The notes: generated from the letters alone by a model not told the origin. A stretch of 64,000 bases of DNA from Bacillus sp. 1NLA3E (GCF_000242895.2 NC_021171.1:4622001-4686000); one strand, 5' to 3'. Positions 8,038 through 22,362 are shown, numbered from the stretch's first letter. Numbers and translations: made by a program.

Positions 8038-8895
8038 TTAATTGATATAATCCCCTTTATTCATGAAGATATCAATTTTATGTTTTACAACTTCTTTTAC
8101 TGCCTCATTACATGGAATGATATTATGACGTAATGATTTGTTTACTTTTGTTTCTTCAAATGTTTCTTTCGCTGTTTTAGTCCATGTTACTAACAACTCA
8201 GTACCTACATTAAATTTACGAATCCCATTATTAATTAATTCATGAATATCCTTTTCATTAACACCTGTACCCCCATGAATAACTAAAGGTACATCTACTA
8301 CCGCATTGATTTCTTTTAATAGTGGTATATTTACTTCTGTTTTAGATTGATATTGACCATGATTAGTACCGATTGCAATTGCCAAAGCATCTACTCCTGT
8401 TGCATTAACAAACTCTACAGCATCTTTTGGATCAGTATAAATCTTGCCATCCTCATCTACACGAATCCCTTCTTCAGTACCGCCAATCGTCCCTAATTCA
8501 CCTTCTACTGAGACACCATGTTTGTGTGCATATTCTACTACTGCACTTGTCTTCATAATATTCTCTTTAAATGGTAAATTAGATCCATCAAACATCACTG
8601 ATGTAAACCCTTTGTCGATTGCTTCTTTAATATCATCAAAATCTCTTGCATGGTCCAAATGCAACACCACATCTACCATTTCTTTTGTGGCCATAGACTT
8701 ACATACAGCAACTAAGTTTTCATGACCAATATATTTCGCTGTATCTATACTCGTTTGAATAATAATTGGTGAACCTTGCTCTTTTGCTGCACGTATCATA
8801 TCTGGTAACATCTCTAAATTATGTGTATTAAATGCACCCACTGTATAATTTAATTCTTCTGCTCTTCGTGTTACTTCTTTTAATGTTGTATACAT
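8038..8895 (-). CDS. Class II (zinc) ketose-bisphosphate aldolase, sugar operon
   Basis: 285-aa metal-dependent aldolase of the FbaA/GatY/KbaY family, expected to cleave a ketose 1,6-bisphosphate into dihydroxyacetone phosphate and a triose or tetrose aldehyde. The catalytic Asp and zinc-binding His are D81-H82 in LHLDHARDF. EGELGTIGG and the phosphate loop HGGTGVNEKDI are also present. It is a paralogue of the housekeeping fbaA at 49389-50246 and the same length, but clearly divergent. With the PTS and phosphofructokinase genes it probably acts on a specific dietary sugar (tagatose, fructose or another ketose). Ribosome site AAGGGGAG upstream. Confidence 0.92.
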   Translation of the reverse strand: MYTTLKEVTRRAEELNYTVGAFNTHNLEMLPDMIRAAKEQGSPIIIQTSIDTAKYIGHENLVAVCKSMATKEMVDVVLHLDHARDFDDIKEAIDKGFTSVMFDGSNLPFKENIMKTSAVVEYAHKHGVSVEGELGTIGGTEEGIRVDEDGKIYTDPKDAVEFVNATGVDALAIAIGTNHGQYQSKTEVNIPLLKEINAVVDVPLVIHGGTGVNEKDIHELINNGIRKFNVGTELLVTWTKTAKETFEETKVNKSLRHNIIPCNEAVKEVVKHKIDIFMNKGDYIN

Positions 8896-8937
8896 GAGTT
8901 ATTTTTCTCCCCTTATGCTAATCTTTTATTTTCTTCC

Positions 8938-9336
8938 TTATCGCACACCACGCGTAACATCTTTAGAAACCTGCATCATTTGATCCATTTTCTTTAAATA
9001 TATTTGTAATGATTCTTCATCATTTGCTTTTGCTGCTTCTGCACGCTTCTTGTTATATAGTTTTAATAAAGCTTTATAACCGTCACCTATAGATTTTTTC
9101 GCTTGAATACTTTTTTCAAACGCATCAATCGCATTATCTTCTTGACCAAGCTCATTAAATGCTAAGCCAATCTCTTCATAAATTTTTGATAGTTCCTCTC
9201 CATCTACTTGGTCTACTCCTGCTTTTTTCAAAGAGATAGTACGTAATAATTCTTCTTTACGCTCTTCTGTTAACACTGCTTTTTCTGTTGCTCCCTTTTT
9301 CGAATCTGTGTCTTTCTTCTTACCAAATCCAAACAT
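8938..9336 (-). CDS. TPR-like helical protein of the sugar operon
   Basis: 132-aa soluble protein starting MFGFGKKKD, with a Lys-rich N-terminus and helices that resemble one or two tetratricopeptide repeats (IYEEIGLAFNELGQEDNAID then AFEKSIQAKK). No catalytic motif and no signal peptide or membrane segment. Ribosome site AAGGAGG. It lies between the IIC permease and the aldolase and presumably serves the same pathway as a scaffold or regulator, but no function can be assigned. Confidence 0.8.
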   Translation of the reverse strand: MFGFGKKKDTDSKKGATEKAVLTEERKEELLRTISLKKAGVDQVDGEELSKIYEEIGLAFNELGQEDNAIDAFEKSIQAKKSIGDGYKALLKLYNKKRAEAAKANDEESLQIYLKKMDQMMQVSKDVTRGVR

Positions 9337-9369
9337 TACGCGAACCTCCTTCTATCTCTTACTCATATC

Positions 9370-10659
9370 CTAAAAAGCTTTTAAGAGTGGACCAATGATC
9401 CAAGCATATAGTAAAGCCGCTGATACTGTATCCACATCTGTCGCCGTTGCATTGACAAATCCCATGTGATTAAAAATCGTTACTAACAGTGCCGGTAATA
9501 ACGTAATGAAGAAACCATGAAAAACGCCACCAATGATTGCCCCACGACGCCCACCTGTTAAGTTACCAAAGATTCCAGCAGTACCACCCGCGAAGAAGTT
9601 TGTTAGCATACCTGGTAAGATCATCGCCAAACCAAAGGTAGGTAACACAAACATCGCAATAATAGAACCTATAGTAGTTGTGATAAACCCTACAATTACC
9701 GCATTAGGGCTATATGGAAAAAGCACTGGACAATCCAACGCAGGTATCGCATCTGGAACCAAACGCATTGCAATCCCTCTAAATGCTGGAACAATTTCAC
9801 CCAGCAATAAGCGAACCCCTGCTAATAATACATACACCCCAACTACGAATTGAATAGATTGTAAGAATGCAAACATCAAATAGTTGGTATTTCCTGATAA
9901 TGTAGAGGCGAACTTTTCACCTGCAAACCCTGCTGTAATGATATAGAGAGGAACCATAACGACCATCAGTGATAGATACGTGTCTTGTAAGAACTCCAGT
10001 TGAGAAGGTAATTTCAAATCTTCAACTGATTTTTTCTTTTCACCTTTTTCACCAAATAGTTTCGCTACACCTGCCTCAAAAACATAACCAACCGTACAGA
10101 AATGTCCTAAAGCAATTTCATCCATACCAGTAATCTTACGAACGAATGGTTGGGCAATTGCCGGCATAGCTACTGCAAACACGCCCCCAATGAAACCACC
10201 CACTATAATCAATGCAGCTCCACGTAAACCTGAAACGTAACCAAACACCGTTGTCATAGTTGCCATCCAAAGAATAGCCTGACCAGTTAAAAATATGTAT
10301 TTCCATTTCGTAAACCGTGCAATTATGATATTAAAAATAAAGATTGCTAAGAATGTTAATGCGATATCACGACCTAAGCCTAAGTCATTCATTGCTTGAC
10401 CATTAATAGCTTCAATCGAAGGAATAATCCCTTGCATATGGAACCCTTCTGTAAAAATCTTACCAAAATATATTAAACTGCCAACGATAATGCTAGAGCC
10501 TGCCGACAAAACCATAAACCCTAATAACGTTTTTAACGAACCTGAAGTTACTTGCCCTAATGATTTTTTTTGCAAAATCAATCCCAACATAGCAATCAAC
10601 GCGACTGTAACTGAGGCTTGTGTCAAGATATTATCGATGATAAAGTTTACTATGCCCAT
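9370..10659 (-). CDS. PTS permease EIIC, ascorbate/Ula (SgaT) type
   Basis: Polytopic membrane protein (429 aa, ten or more hydrophobic segments) of the UlaA/SgaT superfamily, which transports sugars while phosphorylating them with the cognate EIIB. Typical parts are ASVTVALIAMLGLILQKKS at the N-terminus, GHFCTVGYVFEAGVAKLFG in the middle and FPYSPNAVIVGF with GGTAGIFGNLTGGRRGA later. The start ATG at 10657-10659 lies 6 nt after GGAGGA; a frame opening at 10677 lacks a site. The Ula family includes L-ascorbate carriers but also others, and the neighbouring bisphosphate chemistry does not fit ascorbate, so the substrate is left open. Confidence 0.9.
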   Translation of the reverse strand: MGIVNFIIDNILTQASVTVALIAMLGLILQKKSLGQVTSGSLKTLLGFMVLSAGSSIIVGSLIYFGKIFTEGFHMQGIIPSIEAINGQAMNDLGLGRDIALTFLAIFIFNIIIARFTKWKYIFLTGQAILWMATMTTVFGYVSGLRGAALIIVGGFIGGVFAVAMPAIAQPFVRKITGMDEIALGHFCTVGYVFEAGVAKLFGEKGEKKKSVEDLKLPSQLEFLQDTYLSLMVVMVPLYIITAGFAGEKFASTLSGNTNYLMFAFLQSIQFVVGVYVLLAGVRLLLGEIVPAFRGIAMRLVPDAIPALDCPVLFPYSPNAVIVGFITTTIGSIIAMFVLPTFGLAMILPGMLTNFFAGGTAGIFGNLTGGRRGAIIGGVFHGFFITLLPALLVTIFNHMGFVNATATDVDTVSAALLYAWIIGPLLKAF

Positions 10660-10688
10660 TTTCGTTCCTCCATCCATTTCCTATTTTT

Positions 10689-10997
10689 TTAAACTAAAAC
10701 GCCTTTTTCCTTTAATACTGGGGTGATTTTTTCTTCAATCTCTGGTTTAGAAACAATATTTTTCAAATAAACAATTGTCGTTTGTTTTGGATCAACTGTG
10801 TATTTTTCAAATTGTTTTTGGAAATTTTGTGCAGTAATGATAATATCCGGTCTTGCTGATAACGCAGAAGAAATATCACTATGATCCATTTTTACATCTA
10901 CACCTAACTTATTTAACACGTCTTCCGCAGCCATTTGACAAGCAAAACTACTTCCTAAACCAGCACCACATACAAATAACATATTAATTTTTTTCAT
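10689..10997 (-). CDS. PTS EIIB component, ascorbate/Ula type
   Basis: 102-aa cytoplasmic EIIB with the phosphocysteine loop FVCGAGLGSS, active Cys at residue 10. Carries phosphate from an EIIA histidine to the sugar passing through EIIC. Ribosome site AAAGGAGAGAG; 29-bp gap to the IIC gene. No separate EIIA gene is found in the cluster; the only EIIA domain is at the C-terminus of the regulator. Confidence 0.92.
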   Translation of the reverse strand: MKKINMLFVCGAGLGSSFACQMAAEDVLNKLGVDVKMDHSDISSALSARPDIIITAQNFQKQFEKYTVDPKQTTIVYLKNIVSKPEIEEKITPVLKEKGVLV

Positions 10998-11010
10998 CTA
11001 ACTCTCTCCT

Positions 11011-12000
11011 TTAATTAATAATTTTCATCTTTTTTGCTATATATATATTTGTTGCTATTAAATCCTTTGTTTTACTAAAAACATCCTCTAAAGGAACCAA
11101 TACTGCCTTCCCATCTACAAGACCAACCATCACATCGCTCGTACCTTTTACGATTTCTTCGGCTACTGCTAACCCTATTTTGATTGCATCCACTACATCT
11201 GCCGCAATTGAATCTCCTGCTCGTTGGGTATACCCTAAAATAGAATATCTCACACGATTATCCACTTCTTTCTCAATCGCATCTCCAATTTCAAAACTCG
11301 CGCCTTGTTTTCCTCGTATCCACTCTCCATTTAAGGTATTGGATTCACAATTTAATACGATAAACTGCCCTTGTTTCTCTAAACAATCCTTCGCTCTCAG
11401 CACTAATTTCTCTATGTTGATTGGTCGCTCCGGAAGTAACACATAATCAGCACCTCCTGCAATCGCCCCGCCTAATGCCAACTGACCTGCATGACCACCA
11501 AACGTTTCTACCATAAAAATGCGACCTGGTAAATTCATTCCAGTTTGACGTAATCTCCTCACTGCATCTGCTATATAATTACAAGCGGTATGATAGCCAA
11601 CGGTATAATCAGTGCCATAGATATTGTTATCTATTGTCATAGGCACTAATAGAGTACTCATCCCTTCTTTTGATAAAAGGCTTGCCCCTTTACCTGAACC
11701 CTCACCACCGCAAACAACTAACATATCAAAATCATATTCCTTTAATTTACTTATAATTTCTGCTCTACCTTCTTTAGAAAAGGTCCTCTGCGATCTGGAT
11801 GTACGTAATAATGCATTTCCTGTATTGATATGTTCCTTTACTATTTTTTCTGTTAACCTAAATGGGTCATTTTCACATATCCCGTTGTACCCACCATGAA
11901 ATCCCCACAACTCAATTTCTTTACCTGTAAGGATTCCTTCAAATACAGCATTAATCCCACTTGCATCTCCACCACTTGTAATGACAGCTACTTTTCTCAT
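11011..12000 (-). CDS. Phosphofructokinase-family sugar-phosphate kinase (divergent)
   Basis: 329-aa PfkA-family protein, expected to add phosphate from ATP to C1 of a sugar 6-phosphate. The nucleotide region GGEGSGKGA (98-106) has Glu100 where PfkA has Asp103. The catalytic loop is TIDNNI (122-127), so the base Asp124 (PfkA Asp127) is kept but the second Asp (Asp129) is Asn. The Arg of the GRHAG-like motif is Gly (FGGHAGQLA) and HIQRGGSP is YTQRAGDS. The retained Gly after Glu100 favours ATP over pyrophosphate. These changes suggest a different sugar phosphate from fructose 6-phosphate. Its start overlaps the regulator stop (ATGA), so the two are coupled. Confidence 0.88.
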   Translation of the reverse strand: MRKVAVITSGGDASGINAVFEGILTGKEIELWGFHGGYNGICENDPFRLTEKIVKEHINTGNALLRTSRSQRTFSKEGRAEIISKLKEYDFDMLVVCGGEGSGKGASLLSKEGMSTLLVPMTIDNNIYGTDYTVGYHTACNYIADAVRRLRQTGMNLPGRIFMVETFGGHAGQLALGGAIAGGADYVLLPERPINIEKLVLRAKDCLEKQGQFIVLNCESNTLNGEWIRGKQGASFEIGDAIEKEVDNRVRYSILGYTQRAGDSIAADVVDAIKIGLAVAEEIVKGTSDVMVGLVDGKAVLVPLEDVFSKTKDLIATNIYIAKKMKIIN

Positions 12001-14105
12001 TTCACCACTTGATTTCCATATAAAACCTGGTTAAACATCTTCACATCTTTTGCAGAAATTAACTGATCTAATTTTTCTTCATCATTAATTAACTCAATCA
12101 GGTTTTTCATCATATTTAGATGCGAATAAGAATCCACTGCGGCTAAACAAAAGATAATTTTCACCGGATCATTATCTGGATTGCCAAAATTCACCGGTTC
12201 TTGTAACGTCATGACACTAATTCCTAACTTATTTACGCCATCTTCTGGCCGTGCATGTGCTAATGCTATATGCTTCCCTATCACTATATAAGGTCCAAAT
12301 TCTTCAACAGACTCTATCATTGCGTTTATATATCGCTCTTCAATAACCTTCTCTTTTACTAAAGGCTGTGCAACTTTCGTTATTGCCTCTTTCCAATCTT
12401 TACATCCTTGCTTTAGTAAGATGTCGGAATCCTTTAAAATATCCTCCAACATAGGCTGTATCTCCCTTGTATTAAATTTCAGATGATGTTCTTTAAAAGT
12501 ATCTTCCACTTTCTGATAACTTTCCCGCGTTACTTTACCGCCACTAGCCTCTATCAACGCTAGAATATCCTGCAGCAACTTTGTGGCATCTAACTCATCT
12601 GATACAGTTCTTCTCTTATCCTTATTTTTGAGTAAAAATGCCTTTATTTCCTTCTTATCACTTTCCCTTAAAATCGGATTTAGTAATAAAAGTGGTTTCT
12701 TTTGGTAATCGATAGGAATCGATGTAAAGATCAAATCTACATCTAACTTGTCAATAAAAGCTAACTCATACGAACTCAAAACCGCTACAATCTCTATTTT
12801 GAATTGCTCTTTTAGATTCGCAGCTAACAACTTTCCAGTTGAAATTCCATGATTGCAAACCACAACCGCTTGATACACATAGTGCTCATCTTGCTTCATT
12901 CGACTTTTAGAAGTTGAAAAATAAATAGTTAAAAACCCTTTTTCATCTTCTGATAATGTTTTCTTTGTATAGTTCTCTATTTTCTTACTAAAGCAAGCTA
13001 TTGCATTATAAATCTCTGTGTAGGACTCTTTAATCGTGTCTTTTAATGGATTAAATACCTGTAAATTATTCTTGGCTCTACTTAATAGCCCGGTGATATG
13101 CTTATACAAACCTTCATACAAATCTTCTTCTTCCTGAGAAAAAGGGATTCCGGTTACTTTCTCTACATGCTCTATTAATTGAATAGCTAATAATTGTGCT
13201 GTAACCCAATCAAATGAATTATTCATATCTTTTGGATTGAACGATTCGATTGTGAAAGTAATATATTTAATTTCATTTAATGATGGATATAATGCAAACT
13301 CCGTACAAATCAGATCTACAAAATTTCTTACCGGACCTTCTTTTATTTCTGCTCTTATTTTTGCTAGTTCACTAACGGTACTTCCTTCTTGTATACGTCT
13401 TACCCATACACCTAAAAATAGAATTATCTGATTTCGATACACATGATTAATCTCTACTCTGGACTTTTTCAATACTTCATCATAATGTTCCCCAAGTACC
13501 TGTAATACCCTCGGGTCCAAATAATCTAGTACAAATTTATCAGCAAAGGTATTCAAAGCATCTGTATCTCTATACCCCATTAGATGATCAATATCTGTCA
13601 TACTATTAATCACATCGTACAGCATAGACCGTATTGACCGTTCATCCCCATGTAATACAATACCTTGCTTCGCTAAACTCACTACAGAAATTGCATATTC
13701 CTTTAAAAACTGGCGAAGTTTTCGCATATCCTCATCCATCGTACTTTTAGATACCTGTAGCTGCTCTTCCATTTCATATAACACTGTAGTTCTTGTACTA
13801 TCTACAATATCTAAAAGTAATGCAAGAAAACGTTCATCTGGCCGATAATAATCTTTTTCCCTATCACCACCAACTTGCGCCAATAGCTTTTCTCTTTCTT
13901 TATCAGACAGAACCAATTTCATCCCATTTCCTCTTGTAGTAGTAACAATCGGATAATTATTTTCAGCTAAATATTCATTAATCAGTACTAAGTCGTTTCG
14001 TAAAGTACGTTCACTAATATGGAATTCTTTACTTAAATCCTCAAAAGTTAAATAGGTATTTACTTTTAAAAATCTTGTAAACACTCGTTGTGTCCGTTCC
14101 TTCAT
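11997..14105 (-). CDS. BglG/MtlR-type PRD transcriptional activator with EIIB-like and EIIA domains
   Basis: 702-aa PTS-regulated activator. N-terminal helix-turn-helix domains (about 5-150; LSKEFHISERTLRNDL), PRD1 (about 180-285, His221 region), PRD2 (about 295-400, His313 and His336), an EIIB-like domain with Cys417 (VVVCNHGISTGK) and a C-terminal EIIA domain (about 545-700) with the phosphorylatable His617 in HIALAHARPEDG. This layout matches MtlR/ManR/LicR activators, where PTS phosphorylation reports substrate flow and catabolite state. It is the first gene of the operon it presumably controls. Because no separate EIIA exists nearby, its EIIA domain might also serve as phosphate donor to the EIIB, which would be unusual. 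Confidence 0.92.
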   Translation of the reverse strand: MKERTQRVFTRFLKVNTYLTFEDLSKEFHISERTLRNDLVLINEYLAENNYPIVTTTRGNGMKLVLSDKEREKLLAQVGGDREKDYYRPDERFLALLLDIVDSTRTTVLYEMEEQLQVSKSTMDEDMRKLRQFLKEYAISVVSLAKQGIVLHGDERSIRSMLYDVINSMTDIDHLMGYRDTDALNTFADKFVLDYLDPRVLQVLGEHYDEVLKKSRVEINHVYRNQIILFLGVWVRRIQEGSTVSELAKIRAEIKEGPVRNFVDLICTEFALYPSLNEIKYITFTIESFNPKDMNNSFDWVTAQLLAIQLIEHVEKVTGIPFSQEEEDLYEGLYKHITGLLSRAKNNLQVFNPLKDTIKESYTEIYNAIACFSKKIENYTKKTLSEDEKGFLTIYFSTSKSRMKQDEHYVYQAVVVCNHGISTGKLLAANLKEQFKIEIVAVLSSYELAFIDKLDVDLIFTSIPIDYQKKPLLLLNPILRESDKKEIKAFLLKNKDKRRTVSDELDATKLLQDILALIEASGGKVTRESYQKVEDTFKEHHLKFNTREIQPMLEDILKDSDILLKQGCKDWKEAITKVAQPLVKEKVIEERYINAMIESVEEFGPYIVIGKHIALAHARPEDGVNKLGISVMTLQEPVNFGNPDNDPVKIIFCLAAVDSYSHLNMMKNLIELINDEEKLDQLISAKDVKMFNQVLYGNQVVK

Positions 14106-14130
14106 GAAATGTATCCCCTTCCATAATTTG

Positions 14131-14159
14131 ATTATAGTTTGTTATTTCAAAATAGTTCA
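14131..14159 (-). promoter_or_regulatory. Candidate promoter of the sugar operon
   Basis: A perfect -10 TATAAT (14131-14136, minus strand) lies about 26 bp before the regulator ATG. At 17 bp upstream the -35 region is TGAACT (14154-14159), only a half match, as expected for an activator-dependent promoter. A second TATAAT inside the symmetric TATTATAATA occurs at 14247-14252 with TTGAGA 15 bp upstream. Neither is certain. Confidence 0.4.
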
Positions 14160-14656
14160 GTACATCTTTTTGCAACTTCAATCTGCAAAGATATAAGCGG
14201 TAAAATAGGTAGCTTGCTTGAATAGACTGGTTTCGGTATAGAAGCTATTATAATAGGTGTTTAGATTTCTCAACATTCAAAATGAAGCGATATGAAGTCA
14301 GCAAACAGTATGGTTGGAGAAAATATGTAAGGATTATTTCGAAGATTAAATACCATACAACTAGACGTTATTAAGTTCATATATGGAGTAAGGTTAGCAT
14401 GAAGGTTAAAATGAAAAGATGTATAAATTGTTATACTTTTTGAGTTATTCTGCAAAAGTATGATCTAAATGTAGGAGTGAGGAGTTGGAAAATGGTTTTT
14501 ATAGAGATGAATTTAATAAAAGCGTTATTTTGAATAAACACTTGAAACCATAGTGGGCAAACTGTTTACTTAACGGGATCAAGTCCCACTGGTGTGGGCG
14601 ATCTACCCCGGCTACGGATAGCATGCATCGATATTAAAAAAGGTCAAACAGAAATA
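14160..14656. other. Intergenic region between sugar operon and atp operon; unidentified remnant
   Basis: Mostly A+T-rich and without a supported gene. A short frame (14270-14455, minus) has no ribosome site or recognisable content. From about 14548 to 14630 composition shifts to G+C-rich with GTGGGC, AAGTCCCACTGG, TGTGGGCGATCTACCCCGG, which looks like a fragment of a former gene or element. I could not identify it. Confidence 0.4.
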
Positions 14657-14740
14657 TCCCCGTGGAAAGCGAGCATCCTGGAGCGGAAATCAACAACACA
14701 TCTCTTTTAGTAAATAGCAACAAAGTTTACGAAAACAGCC
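14657..14740 (-). repeat. Repeat family B, truncated copy (inverted)
   Basis: Read on the minus strand it starts GGCTGTTTTCGTAAACTT and continues TTGATTTCCGCTCCAGGA, GCTCGCTTTCCACGGGGA, the same left half as the copy at 33420-33611. The G+C-rich centre and the right end are missing. It sits just downstream of the atp terminator. Confidence 0.75.
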
Positions 14741-14743
14741 AAA

Positions 14744-14780
14744 TAAAAAAACACCCCTCAAGCAAACGCTTGAGGGGTGT
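14744..14780 (-). terminator. Intrinsic terminator of the atp operon
   Basis: ACACCCCTCAAGC and GCTTGAGGGGTGT form a perfect 13-bp stem with a 4-nt loop, followed on the minus strand by seven T. It lies just after the atpC stop codon. Confidence 0.95.
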
Positions 14781-14786
14781 TCGTAA

Positions 14787-15197
<411 letters not shown>

Positions 15198-15216
15198 TCA
15201 CCCTCCCGGTCTAAAA

Positions 15217-16662
<1,446 letters not shown>

Positions 16663-16682
16663 TCAACATTTTCAAAGAATAG

Positions 16683-16735
16683 GGCTGAGTAAGTGCTCAG
16701 CCGGAATTTTTTATTAATGAGACGTAGCTGTCTCA
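16683..16735 (-). other. Two hairpins between atpG and atpD
   Basis: GGCTGAG/CTCAGCC (16683-16702) and TGAGAC/GTCTCA (16718-16735) form two short stems in the 118-bp intercistronic gap. Neither is followed by a T-run on the transcribed strand, so processing or stability is more likely than termination. Confidence 0.5.
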
Positions 16736-16756
16736 GGTTGTTACCGTCGGAATTGA

Positions 16757-17620
<864 letters not shown>

Positions 17621-17646
17621 TCACCACCCTTTTTACAAAGATTGTT

Positions 17647-17694
17647 AAGGAACGCTCTATGCCCCTTTCTAAAAAGACGCTTAGAGCTTTCCTT
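17647..17694 (-). other. Hairpin between atpA and atpG
   Basis: AAGGAA-C-GCTCTA pairs with TAGAGC-T-TTCCTT across a ~20-nt loop in the 98-bp gap. No T-run follows on the minus strand. Probably an mRNA processing or stability element. Confidence 0.5.
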
Positions 17695-17712
17695 CTTTAA
17701 GTTAGTCCAAAA

Positions 17713-19236
<1,524 letters not shown>

Positions 19237-19245
19237 CTACGAATC

Positions 19246-20339
<1,094 letters not shown>

Positions 20340-20407
20340 TCACTTTCAACGATAAGGTTCATGTATATGAATCCCGTAATATTGTTAAAAACAAATCAGA
20401 AATACAG

Positions 20408-20503
20408 TGGCGAACTAGTGTCGCCAACAAAACATAAGCTTGTTTTTTCGCCAAAATGGACATAAGAGAATGGCGAAGGTTCTCATGGAATGATCTTCGC
20501 CAT
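20408..20503 (-). other. Two GGCGA hairpins between atpE and atpF
   Basis: TGGCGA/TCGCCA (20408-20426) and a stronger ATGGCGAAG/CTTCGCCAT (20470-20503, 9-bp stem, ~16-nt loop). Both have the same GGCGA core. atpE is needed in about ten copies per complex, so an intercistronic structure that protects the upstream mRNA or limits read-through would make sense; this is inference. Confidence 0.6.
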
Positions 20504-20528
20504 TATTGAACGTCTTTTACGAAAAATA

Positions 20529-20756
<228 letters not shown>

Positions 20757-20813
20757 TCAATTGTGTAAAAAAAATAGATTATAAACATGTTCATTTACTG
20801 AACAACGTATATA

Positions 20814-21530
<717 letters not shown>

Positions 21531-21546
21531 TCACCTCTCTTCCCGA

Positions 21547-21921
21547 CTATTTATGTAAATGAAAAGACTGAAGAAAAAAATCTATCATAATGACAATATA
21601 AGATGTCATTAATCCCAATACAACAGAAATAAGATGAAATGAATCAGGAAATTTAAGGGATATCATCACAGCTAAAGCCGCAGTGGCCATTCGTGAAAAT
21701 GAACCGAGTGAACGGACCTTTTTCCCCTGTAGGACGGCATCGCCAAACTTGTCGGATTTTCTCGCCATCATCCATAAATTGTATAAGCTTAAGCTTGTCC
21801 CTAGGATAAGTCCTAAAAATACAGACTTATAGGAGGTAACCCCCCACCCTATACAATAGAATGCCAGTAAAAAAAATATGTATTTTTGCTCACGTTTATA
21901 CATTGCTTTAAAATCTGACAT
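21547..21921 (-). CDS. atpI: ATP synthase subunit I
   Basis: 124-aa protein with four membrane helices, the AtpI/UncI family that assists c-ring assembly. It starts MSDFKAMYKREQKYIFFLL and ends FLQSFHLHK. GGAGATTAACC upstream. Second gene of the operon. Confidence 0.88.
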   Translation of the reverse strand: MSDFKAMYKREQKYIFFLLAFYCIGWGVTSYKSVFLGLILGTSLSLYNLWMMARKSDKFGDAVLQGKKVRSLGSFSRMATAALAVMISLKFPDSFHLISVVLGLMTSYIVIMIDFFLQSFHLHK

Positions 21922-21927
21922 AGCTGG

Positions 21928-22149
21928 TTAATCTCCTGAGAAGAATTGATTGACGAGGTGCAGCATAGCAAAAACTCCTGCAGCTAATCCTAAAAGAAGT
22001 CCAATAATAAGGAAAAGTGGCTCGGTTCCTACCCATCGATCTAGCCATCTTCCTGCGAAAATGCCAATCAAAATAGACCCGACTAGTTGTGAAAGAATTC
22101 CAGACATTAATGCCATTGATTGAAGTGGGTTGCGGTTTTTTCGACGCAT
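21928..22149 (-). CDS. AtpZ/AtpI-family small membrane protein
   Basis: 73-aa protein with two helices (ILSQLVGSILIGIFAGRWL and EPLFLIIGLLLGLAAGVFAM) separated by DRWVGT, as in AtpZ-type proteins found at the head of atp operons and proposed to carry Mg2+ or Ca2+ or to aid assembly. The start MRRKNRNPLQSM at 22147-22149 has GAGAGG 10 nt upstream and is preferred to a frame starting at 22203. First gene after the atp promoter. Confidence 0.85.
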   Translation of the reverse strand: MRRKNRNPLQSMALMSGILSQLVGSILIGIFAGRWLDRWVGTEPLFLIIGLLLGLAAGVFAMLHLVNQFFSGD

Positions 22150-22236
22150 TAAAGCGCATCCTCTCGTTAGGAGAATGGTCATATCGGTTGTGCAGATGCC
22201 CAATGAAAACTATGTATTAGAAGTGTAAAAGGTCAA

Positions 22237-22250
22237 TACAAAGCTTTGTA
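22237..22250. promoter_or_regulatory. 14-bp perfect palindrome in the atp leader
   Basis: TACAAAGCTTTGTA reads the same on both strands. It lies about 25 bp downstream of the predicted atp transcription start, a place where an operator or an RNA hairpin could act. Confidence 0.4.
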
Positions 22251-22276
22251 AACCCTGTCATTTTATTCCCTTTGTT

Positions 22277-22305
22277 AGCATACAATAGCCCCCCATCAAT
22301 GTCAA
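22277..22305 (-). promoter_or_regulatory. Predicted sigma-A promoter of the atp operon
   Basis: On the minus strand a perfect -35 TTGACA (22300-22305), a 17-bp spacer and -10 TATGCT (22277-22282). It gives a leader of about 120 nt before the first gene. It lies directly after the protease terminator. Confidence 0.85.
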
Positions 22306-22362
22306 TGTTAAAAAGGGAATTCTGTCACTAAATTTTCAATTTTCATAATTTATTTTAAATTG

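Noticed and set aside
14270-14455. Minus-strand 61-codon frame in the sugar-atp gap
   Set aside because: A/T-rich, no ribosome site, no family resemblance.
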